Of a stretch of DNA of 64,000 bases, positions 34,461 through 49,500 are shown piece by piece. This DNA comes from Haliclystus octoradiatus (Eukaryota > Cnidaria > Staurozoa > Stauromedusae > Haliclystidae): assembly GCA_916610825.1 (NCBI GenBank), contig OU744447.1, forward strand, positions 7,695,402 through 7,759,401. Reading direction: 5' to 3'. Numbering within the stretch: the first letter of the stretch is position 1; each line of letters starts with the position of its first letter. The notes beneath the pieces were generated by a model that was not told the origin of the DNA, did not search any database, and saw nothing but the letters and a program-made list of their open reading frames with translations. The translations under genes and the position numbers were made by a program.

Positions 34461-36208
34461 CTTTATTTTTGTTGATTTCGAAGTTGAAAAGAAACCTTGA
34501 TGTCTTCTCAATCAAAATCAAACCATTGTGGTACAACTTTCTCGTGTCTGCACTACAAAGTCATGTGATGCGTAGGGGTCCAAAATGACGTCACTATGCT
34601 TAGAACGATTTTCTCTGTATTCAGGTCACCTATTGGCCTTTGCCCGTTACTATGCACGGAACGTGGTTACTATGAACGCCAATAAATATATAACAAAAGA
34701 TTTCAAGAGAGTTTACGATTTGAGATTTGATAGTCATTGTTTACCAATTAAGGTCTCCGTCATCTCCACGGTTGAATTAGAAGTGAGATTGACGATATTA
34801 TTATTGACAAACCGTTCATGCAGTAGCTGTAGATCTTCTCATGGTATGAAAATGTTTTTAATCTTTTTGTTAAAAATGTTTATCAGAGGTGTATGGAGTC
34901 GGAATTTTCAGACTCTGAATCCAAAAAAAGTCCGAAATAGTGAGCATTTGACTCCGAGAATGTAAGAAAAATAGACTCCAAGTCCTGCTCCAAAATATTT
35001 CAGACAAACTCCTGTTAAAAGTCCTAAAATGGATTAATTCATCAACCTCAAATGCAGCCAATCCAGCAGCTTCTATGAAGAATATATAGACAATGCTCAA
35101 TTTCTCAACTCCGGCTCCGACTTCCACTCCTGCATGGTTGGCAAAAATTTCACTCCAGTCCGGCTCCTGTTAAAATTGTGGATACTTCTTCCATAGTTTG
35201 ACTACGGTTCCTACCTCTGGTGTATATTTTTGAATATGTTCTTTATTTTCCAAGAATCTATTATGAATAAGCATCAATCTACTTACAAAAGCGTGTTCTA
35301 TAAAAGGTCTGAGTGTATCAGGGGATGAGCGGCATTGTCGACAATATCGAATCCCTCCAATTCAGAGAGGTCTTCGGCCGAACAGAACATGCAGGCTATA
35401 GGAAGAGAGCGGACATCTCGAGCGAATTGTTGGGACACTGAAATAACGGGACAAACTGACCCTGTTGATTGCTCCGCTATTACGATATACATTGTCATTT
35501 CGATGGAATTACTCAGAAATACATCTCTAGTAAAGTCAAGTATATAGCGCATATATTTATTTAGCAAGCGAAAATCATTGTTTTTATATAATTATTATAA
35601 AATTCATATCGTATAATATTTATAGTCAAAATAAATTTATTTAGGAATAAATACACGAGTCCAGTAGCATCTTTTAAGATAGTAATGTAGATCACGAAAG
35701 GTTTTCAAGTTCCAGAAAGTCACAGATTTGCATCTGAGCAATGAGCATGATTTGAGGTTATTACACGACCATGTTCTTCGGATTTTCACCTCCTTTCCAT
35801 TTCAGATCGAGAAAAATCGGGATTACGCTGTAACAACCGATCCCCGATGAGTCTCACCAGTATCAATCTGGAATTGGGAGCAGGCTTCTGTCCTGAATAT
35901 ATTTCTTAAAACTTCTTTGTAAATAAATCCAAAATTATTCAAAATTCCAAGTAATTTATCGTTTTGAAAGATGTAAAATCTCAATCATATAATGATTTTC
36001 AACAAAAAACTTTTCAAATTCCGGGCAAACATAATCATATACTATATATGGTCCAATTACCAATATTATGCTATATATCACTGCCTTGCATAATATAATA
36101 ATAATTTACCATCATCTTCTATCACTAATCCGATCATGTATAATTATGTATAATATTATGTAATGTACAGAGTATTTTTAATTATAGAAATATATTTCTT
36201 CGGCCCGA
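34461..36208. other. Intergenic between SNX16-like and calcyphosine-like genes
   Basis: Contains the upstream region of the SNX16-like gene and one CAGAGGTG element. Open frames here are short and show no recognisable domain. Confidence 0.5.
34884..35219. mobile_element. hAT-like element, CAGAGGTG family, second copy
   Basis: From CAGAGGTGTATGGAGTCGG to GGTTCCTACCTCTG, with GACTCCAAGTCCTGCTCCAA and AATATTTCAGACAAACTCCT inside, as in 32099-32474. A right-end fragment (TTCCGTACACCTCT) also occurs at about 37064-37183. Confidence 0.7.
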
Positions 36209-41340
<5,132 letters not shown>

Positions 41341-41772
41341 AATTAATTATAACATATATATTTGATAATATTTTCAACTGGAATAGAATAATATCTTGCT
41401 TTCGAAATTTAGCTTCCCGCATATACACGTTCTGCCGAAACAATTTCTTGATGTGCAGTTTTTATGCGTTTTGAATGTAATGTAATTTTGTTTAATTTTG
41501 TCATGGTAACGTTTTGTTGTCGTATGCTATTGTTACTAAAACAATTTTTCTGATATAAGAATTACGTCTATGTTGCTTTCAGGTGGCAGTATTGTGATCT
41601 AGTTTTTGTTGTTGACTGTCACGATACCATCGCATCATTACGAATATCGTAAGGTTGATATCGGAACAGTATATAGAACAGGGCGTCTGCAGGCAAGGTG
41701 GGATATATGTTTGTGAGTCTTTTCTCTTGTATTAAAGGTCTCTATGAAATACTCAATATAACAATGATCAAT

Positions 41773-41990
41773 TGCGACCTTGGTGTAGTGGTTAGAGCGT
41801 TGGACCACGGCCCGCAGGGTCTCAGGTTCAATCCCTGGCCGGAGCACTATAGGTTGGCGTCAGGAAGGGCATCCGGCTATTAAACGCACACAAGCTTCAA
41901 AATACTAACCAATTTAACCAACCACCCCGGTGAAAAAAAGCTGCAAGCTTACCCGGTTTGTGGATAAATGATAAATCCAAAAAAAAAAAA
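41773..41990 (+). mobile_element. SINE family 2 (tRNA-derived)
   Basis: tRNA-like head with A box TGGTGTAGTGGTTAGAGCG and B box GGTTCAATCCC, then a GGTTGGCGTCAGGAAGGGCA block, and a 3' end AAACCGG-type segment followed by poly(A). Near-identical copy at 58063. Confidence 0.9.
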
Positions 41991-42098
41991 ATTATATCGT
42001 TCTGGACGTTTCAGAAGAGAAATACTGTATAAGATGGTTAACTCAAAGAAATGTGTCAAAATATAATATAACAAAAGTATAATGTTTTGATATGCTCT

Positions 42099-42104
42099 AT
42101 TTTA
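42099..42104 (-). promoter_or_regulatory. Candidate AATAAA polyadenylation signal of the peptide gene
   Basis: AATAAA on the minus strand, about 145 bp after the stop codon at 42249. Another AATAAA overlaps the stop codon itself and is too early to be typical. Confidence 0.4.
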
Positions 42105-42248
42105 TTCACGTATACCAAAGTCAACAATTGGTTGAATTCTAGGGAGTAGCTTCTATCGCGCTTTGAATGGGTTGTTCAAATAATCCCCATATACCCTGGC
42201 ATATACCATAACGCATGGAAGTAGCCGCCAGGGGATTAATAATAATGT

Positions 42249-45200
42249 TTATTTCTTGCCCCATCCCCATCTCCAACGACGAATATGAGGGAGTCTACGA
42301 GCAGCAGTGACAACTCTTCGAACAGGAGGAAGTCTGATTTTTCGGATTTCGTTAAAACGTATCCAGGCTTTTGGGTCATTGTGTTCATCTAAAGGTATGA
42401 AAATAAACATATCAGATACTGGATACTATAGACATACCAATTTTGACCATTACAGGGTATCCATCAAAAGTGAAATTCGGAAGTGGAAACCAAGCTTGTG
42501 GTTGCAGCCAGGCTTTGAAACTCCGAATTAACTAGAATTTAATCAAATCTTCTTATATTGTATGAGTTGGAAATAAACCTCCTGAAGCTAGAACCATGTG
42601 AAGCTCTTAATGAATATATGATATTGTGCCTCAACCGTTATACTCAAGGATGTAAATTATTATTTCAAATTTGAACTTCAAACTCTATATCAAAAACAAA
42701 CAGAATGATACTGTATAATAAGTTATATGGATTATGGATTTATCATTTATCAGCAAACCGGTTAAACTTGCAGATTGTATTATCGATTCAATGGGCATTC
42801 AATTCTGTAGATGAAATCTGTGGGGGCTTTAAGATTTTACTAACTAATGAGATTGAGGATACTTTAGCTTAAATATTGCAGCATTATATAGGTTGTAGAT
42901 TCGACGGTTCACGAGTGGCTACTTCCATATCGAATATGAGTCAGCTGCTATGGAAAGCATACCTCTTGCATCTAAATCGTTTTCATCGTCATCTTGGTCT
43001 TGTCTATCAAAATCTGTAATATCAAAAATCAAGATGAGTTAAGTTAAGATGATCAATATTATATGCCATAGTTGTAAATTTTTATGTATTCTTCTCATGT
43101 ACGTAAAAGTAATGTAGACGGTGTCGCCCTACCGAAGGCACCCATACCACTTCTCTATTTCTAGATGAGTGATTTCCAGATAGGTCTTGATTGTCAATGC
43201 GCAACGATGCGCCGCAGCTACTCACAATGCAATTCCCTCTGGACCATTCCATCCGCCATCCTCAGATGGAACTCATTTGATGTTTTAGATAAAGTCAAAG
43301 CTGAGTTGACCTTAGGGGGATTTGAACCATATTAAGCATCACTATAATGCACGCGCCAGCACATAACATCAATATGTTCACACATTCATGAAATCCAAAT
43401 AGAATCAGTGTATATGCTGTGTTGATCAATAGAAGAAAGTTATACCGTTATGACAGGCTGTGAACCTCCTATACCATTCTCGCATACCCCCGGGGGACTT
43501 CCCTACTGATGTAGCCTGGGACTGAGAGAGTCCTCGAGGCACATTGTATTAACCTTGATATTCATTATATAGTTCACGTTTATGCTCAACCAGAGCCCTA
43601 GCTATATTACTGTTGTCTATCTTTACTACGAACATAACACTTACATTGATTGTACGGGGACGTGCCAGTGCCATTTTACGGGGTGCATTTTTCAGATTAT
43701 TGTGAAATTTTACGGTGTTAATTTAGAGATTTTCAAAATGTTTAGAACTTTTTTTTTGTTTTGCTCGTAAAAACATGAAATTTTAGGGTCTTCATTCTCA
43801 TTTGCTGTGCAATTTTACGGTTTTAGTAGCTGTTTGAATATTTATAGCACATACCTTCAAATATTGAATCGTCGTCATCTTCCTGGTTGTGATCTATAAT
43901 AAAGAGGAACGAAGGTCAGCCAAGATGTAATACAGTAGTAATATATCTATCATTAGTATATAGTCATCCAAATTATGAATATGTATCTATAATAATATAA
44001 TATAATATAATATAATATAATATAATATAATATAATATAATATAATATAATATAATATAATATATAATATAATATAATATAATATAATATAATATAATAT
44101 AATATAATATAATATAATATAATATAATATAATATAATATAATATAATATAATATAATATAATATAATATAATATAATATAATATAATATAATATAATAT
44201 AATATAATATATAATATAATATAATATAATATAATATAATATAATATAATATAATATAATATAATATAATATAATATAATATAATATAATATAATATAAT
44301 ATAATATAATATAATATAATATAATATAATATAATATAATATAATATAATATAATATAATATAATATAATATAATATAATATAATATAATATAATATAAT
44401 ATAATATAATATAATATAATATAATATAATATAATATAATATAATATAATATAATATAATATAATATAATATAATATAATATAATATAATATAATATAAT
44501 ATAATATAATATAATATAATATAATATAATATAATATGAGGTAAACACATGTGAGAGTGTTCAATGTTTGTTAAGACAGAGCATAATATACAATAGACAC
44601 AAAGATGAGGCAAAAGCCTTTTTCGTTACTCGGAGTTTACGCGTGAAGCTCGAGCTCCGAGTAACGGAAAAGGCTTTTGCCTCATCTTCGTGTCTATTTA
44701 TATATGTATCTTACTATGAATATTACACTCGGACGTACGGTTCTTCAATATATGGTAATGATTTGAGTGAATTAAATGTTTTGACATTTCGCTTTGCCGG
44801 GTCAAAACCATAGACTTATTGGAAACATATAATAAAAGATAATTTATTAGATTATTATTATTATTATTATTTGCAATTATTAGATGTTCTAATAAGTCTA
44901 TGTTCAAAATATATATCAGAGCCGGGTTAACTAAACCGCGCGAAATGCAATTCAACTATTGCATTAGCTGGTCTATACATGTAGAAAAGTTTATTCAATA
45001 TAGATATCTATTAGGTATATATATTAAGTATTTGGCAAATTGGAAGTAAAGAATGAATATACAAGAGTAAATGCATAGCCTGAGTCCAGACGAAAACATT
45101 TCTAAACGAAAGTGTAAACTTTACACTTTCCTTCAGAAACGTTTTAGTCTTGACGCAGGCTAGTAAATGCATTATTCTCAAACATTACGGATCATATTAA

Positions 45201-45298
45201 CATTCGTGCATTGCACATATCTCTATTAAAGTATATTTACATGAAAGCCCCAAGGCAATACCCATAAATAACAAGGCGACCAAAAATAGCTTTGTCAT
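42249..45298 (-). CDS. Secreted 95-aa precursor with acidic spacer and basic Trp-rich amidated C-terminus (antimicrobial or neuropeptide candidate)
   Basis: I do not recognise this gene. Four short exons join in phase: 45298-45241, 43893-43855, 43013-42963, 42388-42249 (TAA). All introns are GT..AG and the sum is exactly 96 codons. Exon 1 encodes a signal peptide (MTKLFLVALL, hydrophobic to residue 19). Exons 2 and 3 encode a spacer dominated by Asp/Glu (DDDDS, QDDDEND; about 14 D and 4 E in 38 residues). Exon 4 switches to a strongly basic region (10 R, 3 K in its last 40 residues) with RKIR, three RR pairs, and the end WRWGWGKK. The final G-K-K is the canonical signal for C-terminal amidation after removal of the two lysines. 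Acidic spacers that offset a basic peptide are typical of antimicrobial precursors. The dibasic sites plus amidation also fit a neuropeptide prohormone. A pyrimidine tract and CAG directly before the ATG suggest an acceptor site there. Confidence 0.75.
42725..42780 (-). mobile_element. SINE family 2, 3'-end fragment
   Basis: GGATTTATCATTTATCAGCA followed by AACCGGTTAAACTTGCAG matches the 3' end of family 2 in reverse. Confidence 0.5.
43114..43335 (-). mobile_element. SINE family 1, internally deleted, head lost
   Basis: Begins (on plus) with ATGTAGACGGTGTCGCCCTA, lacks ~100 bp of the middle found at 62541, and stops at GGGGGATTTGAACCATATTA without the A box region. It lies in the peptide gene's intron between exons 2 and 3. 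Confidence 0.85.
43991..44537. repeat. (TATAA)n microsatellite, ~547 bp
   Basis: An almost perfect pentanucleotide array with two phase-shifting TATATAAT interruptions (near 44062 and 44210). It lies in intron 1 of the peptide gene. The long frames across it are artefacts of the repeat. Confidence 0.97.
44593..44697. repeat. Near-perfect 105-bp hairpin
   Basis: Left arm ATAGACACAAAGATGAGGCA then AAAGCCTTTTTCGTTACTCG; right arm CGAGTAACGGAAAAGGCTTT then TGCCTCATCTTCGTGTCTAT. The arms of ~43 nt differ at about two positions around a ~19-nt loop containing ACGCGT. In intron 1 of the peptide gene. Confidence 0.9.
45076..45162. mobile_element. 87-bp foldback element with 9-bp duplication
   Basis: TAGCCTGAGTCCAGACGAAA at the left and TTTTAGTCTTGACGCAGGCTA-type right end, flanked by GTAAATGCA on both sides (45067-45075, 45163-45171). 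It lies in intron 1 of the peptide gene. Related to 36941-37030; 56170-56260 may be a further relic. Confidence 0.85.
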
Positions 45299-45781
45299 CT
45301 GTTTGGAGAAATTAAAAAAGAAAAGAATTAGAGAGATGCCGATATCTTGTTGTCCTATACTTTGTAATCAACATGGATGCAACTTTTATGGAAATGCAAA
45401 TAATAAACAATAAATTGATGTTATCAAACTGTTTTTTTTTTGCCCATCAAATGAGGAAGTAGAGGATTAAGGATTCAATAGGAAGGTATAGTATTTATTT
45501 GGGAATCTACATGAAGCTGAACATAGTTATATTATATATCTTACCTAGCTATAGAATTTATGCAAAAGTATATAGCGGTATGATAGTTAAAATATTTCCA
45601 AATTGATGGTCAATAATATTTTAAGGATAGCAATCAAATAATTAGATAATGTTGAGCAATTAGTTGATGAAAGAACAAATAATTATTATTTAACTACAGT
45701 CAACTTTTCTTGATAATGAAAAGAGTCAAAACAGCAATTAATAAAGACATTCTATCAAGATCTATAATTAAGATATGTACG

Positions 45782-45938
45782 TGTGCTATTACAACTTATT
45801 TACATTACAATATTGATATACTTCCTGTAAACATAATCGTGTCATTTATAGTTTTAGTTTAGATTCTAATATACTGATCTGTGATCAACAACGTTTATTC
45901 TCTCGTCTCAAGTTCTAGCTTATTCACATAATACTACA
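45782..45938 (+). repeat. 5' LTR of the Ty3/gypsy-type element
   Basis: 157 bp, TGTGCTATTACAAC...ATACTACA, identical by eye to the 3' LTR. Confidence 0.95.
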
Positions 45939-45956
45939 TGGCGCTGCGATTATTCG
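45939..45956 (+). promoter_or_regulatory. Primer-binding site candidate
   Basis: TGGCGCTGCGATTATTCG begins directly at the LTR end with the TGG complementary to a tRNA CCA tail. The donor tRNA is not identified. Confidence 0.6.
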
Positions 45957-46075
45957 AACTTTGGGATTGTTATTGTTGATTTGTTATTTATACCTTCGTC
46001 TTCGTTTGGTATATTTATTGGTTCATATTTTTCATTCATCTTACTGTTCGTGTTGTTTACATTATGCCAATTAGG

Positions 46076-46150
46076 GGTGATTTAGGGGTGATTATTACAT
46101 TACATTATACATTATACATTATACATTATTACATTATACATTATACATTA
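46076..46150 (+). repeat. (TACATTA)n-like simple repeat before the SINE head
   Basis: Repeated ATTATACATT words between two copies of TTAGGGGTGATT. They resemble the ACATTAC tail of SINE family 1, so this may be the tail of an earlier SINE or an expanded target site. Confidence 0.6.
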
Positions 46151-46510
46151 GGGGTGATTAGCTCAGTTGGCAGAGCAACCGAACTTCAGATTGTATCATA
46201 TCTGATCGACTGTGGTTCAAATCCCCCTCAGGTCAACTCAGCCTTAACTTTATCTGAAACATCAAATGAGTACCATCTAAGGATGGCGGATGGAATGGTT
46301 CAGAAGGAAATGCATTGTGAGTAGCTGCGGCGCATCGTTGCGCATTGACAATCAAGACCTATCTGCCATGAAATCTGTTGAAATTGATCTGCAGTGTCGC
46401 GGCTGAGATCTAAGGAGCGTTTAACATCATTGCTCTTAGCGAAAAGAGCCACTTCTCTAGAAATAGAGGAGTGGTACGGGTGCCTTCGGTAGGGCGACAC
46501 CGTCCACATT
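46151..46510 (+). mobile_element. SINE family 1, full length, inside the retrotransposon leader
   Basis: tRNA-like head GGGGTGATTAGCTCAGTTGG with a perfect A box (TAGCTCAGTTGG), B box GGTTCAAATCC near 46204, a unique body, and the 3' end GGGCGACACCGTCCACATTA. It ends about 7 bp before the Gag-Pol start codon. This is the best reference copy of the family in the window. Confidence 0.92.
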
Positions 46511-46516
46511 ACTTTA

Positions 46517-49500
46517 ATGGAGACACGTCAGAATGAAAAAGCTTCCACAAGCACTGCTGGTGATGAAGAATTCTCTGATAATTCTGATTCTCATGATCCA
46601 ATAATACCTTTGGCATCTTCTATTAATCTACCTTCAGGAGATATTCCGCCATGGTTTAACGCCATTTTACAGCAACAACAACAAGCTTTTACCGCCGCTC
46701 TGCAATCCGTCGCTAAAGCAACTTCAAAACACAGAAATAACGAATCTCACTCGGGTTCAGCCAAAAGAATGGACATACCAACATTAAAAAGTCCTTCGAA
46801 GATAACTATTGCCGATTTTCGTGATTGGGAAGAACGATTTTCAGGTTACGCTGCTGCGACACGTTTGTCAACAGACTGCAATCTCGCTGCTCGAAGAGGC
46901 ATACTAAGATCTGCAATTCACGACGATTGGTCAAAGTTGTGGACAGCCAAAGTAATCTTGGTCAACGATATCGATGATACAGACGCAATAATAGACAAAT
47001 TTAGTCATTATCTTCGAGATAAACGAAATCCACTGCTTGATCGAAAAGAATTTCACAACAGGGACCAACTTCCTGATGAGACGATAGATCAATACTACGC
47101 CGTTCTACGCACGCTTGATGAAAGCTGTGGGTTTTCCCCTGAGTTAACACGCGAAACATGTCACGCAGACACAGGAATATCACAAAACATGCGGGACGAA
47201 AGACTGCGGGACCGTCTAATATGTGGCCTCCGCGATGTTGACACGCAACAAAAAGTCCTGGCAGAAAAATTTTCTACGCTTACATTAAAGAAAACATTAG
47301 ACATTTGTACATCTCACGAGGCAAGTAAGACAACACAAGACAAGTTAGCAACCTCTTCAACAATTAATGTCTCAGCAATCAAAAGCAAGAAGCCTTACAA
47401 GAAATCAGAAAAATCAAATACTGGTCGTCAAGACAACAACAGCTCTAATGAACATACACCTAAATGTTATTTTTGTGGCAAGCAAAAGCATTCAAGAGCC
47501 GAATGCCCAGCAAAAGAAGCTATATGTGGATTTTGTGACAAGTTAGGACACTATCAATCAGTTTGCAAAGCAAAAAAAAGATCATCACATCAACCAAATA
47601 CTAACCATGTATATCTTAATGCATTGTCAAATACAACTGATACAATCAAGCTACTAACTACACATGAACATGGACCCTCATACCTTCATTGGCTACCTGA
47701 CACTGGTGCTGCATGTGACGTCCTAAGTGTTCAACATTTAAAGGCATTAAACTGTGACCTTTTATTAAAGTTGAAGCCAGCTACTGATCAACTATTTACA
47801 GCTAATTCAACACCTCTATCAACACTTGGTCGCTGTTCTCTGACAATCAAACTTAACAACAATCAATACACTGCTGACATTCATGTGGTGGACGCTGTCA
47901 ATGCACCATTACTAAGCAAAAAAGGATGCATTGCGTTGGGTCTTATTCCTGAAAACTGGCCAGACTTATCAGCAGCTACTCCTGTCAACACTGTGTCTCT
48001 ATTGGCAAGCACTGACCAAGAAGCTCATCACATCAATCTACCAACACAGCAATCTTCCAACGATGACGCCACACAACTTATAAAGGAATTCTCTTCTGTT
48101 TTCACTGACACAGGACCACTACGGAAAATGGATGGCCCTGCAATGAAGATAGAGCTGACCGAAGACGCCACACCTACTCGCCAATACAAAGCGTATAATA
48201 TACCGTTTAAGTGGCAGAAATTGGTACAAGCACAACTAGATTCGATGATCACAAAGGACATCATAGAAAAAGTTCCTTTGAACGAATCACCACAATGGAT
48301 TCACCCTATGGTTGTCGTTCCAAAGAAGAACTCTACAGAGCCAAGAATCACAGTTGATCTCACATCACTAAATCGGTTTGTCAAAAGACCTGGTTATCCA
48401 TCACGCACACCACGAGATCTGATCGCCAACATCCCGCCTGGAATGAAATACTTCACTACCTTGGACGCCCGTCATGGCTACTGGCAAGTACCTCTGGCTA
48501 CTGAATCAAGACCGCTCACTACATTCATCACACCCTGGGGCTGTTACCGCTTTAGAAGGAATGTCATGGGTCTTATCAGCGCTGGCGATGAGCACAACCG
48601 ACGTGGAGATGAAGCATTGGCTGGCATTGACAACCTACAGAAAGTGGTGGAAGACGTCATCATCTACGACAAAGACTATGACACACACATCAAACGAGTC
48701 AAAGACGTCTTAAAGAGATGCTCTGATAATGGTATCACCTTGAATAAAAAGAAATTTCATTTTGCTCAATCATCTGCTGAATGGTGTGGGTATGTTATTA
48801 CTTCAACTGGTTACACGTTAAATCCTCGCCTGGTTACTGCATTGACAGAATTTCCACAACCAACATCATTGACGCAACTACGCTCTTTCCTTGGTCTGGT
48901 ACAACAGTTTGAATCATTTTCATCTGAAATTTCACAACTGGCAACACCACTACGAGCTCTACTGTCACCTTCAACATCTTTCTATTGGAATCAACTCCAC
49001 CAAGATGCATTCAAAGGCCTCATCAATGAACTAACTAGTCCACGCATCCTTGCTCATTTCAATCCACAAGCTCAACTCCGACTTGAAACAGATGCTGCAC
49101 AATCTAAAGGACTTGGCTATGCTCTATGGTCCGAACAAGATGACAAAACTTGGCGCCTCCTACAATGTGGTTCACGCTTTGTCACTGATGCAGAGTCCCG
49201 CTACTCTGCTACTGAAATTGAATTGGCCGCAGTCGTTTGGGCAACCCAGAAGTGCAAAATGTTTTTACATGGGTCATCATTTAACCTAATTGTCGACCAC
49301 AAGCCACTAATATCCATCCTCAATGACAAGCGTCTGCACCAAATTCCAAGTGCAAGAATCATTCGCCTCAAAGAAAAGTTATCATCATTTTCATTCACTG
49401 CTATCTGGCGTGCTGGTACAAGTCACACCGTCGTCGATTGCTTCTCACGACATCCAGTTGATCAACCAAGTCCAGACGATGTCAACATTGATACAGATGC

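Larger units (their letters stand above)
41341..42248. other. Gap between calcyphosine-like gene and peptide gene
   Basis: Holds the upstream region of exon 1b, a SINE (41773-41990) and the 3' untranslated part of the peptide gene. Nothing else is supported. Confidence 0.5.

Noticed and set aside
34460-34511. 17-residue N-terminal extension of the SNX16-like frame
   Set aside because: The upstream codon at 34511 is TTG, not ATG; the first ATG with good context is at 34460.
41773-41850. tRNA gene
   Set aside because: Same reasoning: it is the head of SINE family 2 with copies at 24312 and 58063 and a poly(A) tail.
43953-44613. Three overlapping frames of about 200 codons made of IILYY repeats
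   Set aside because: They are translations of the (TATAA)n array in all frames; no gene.
46151-46223. tRNA gene
   Set aside because: The A and B boxes are good, but the sequence continues into a repeated SINE body found at five other sites and does not fold into a convincing intact tRNA.
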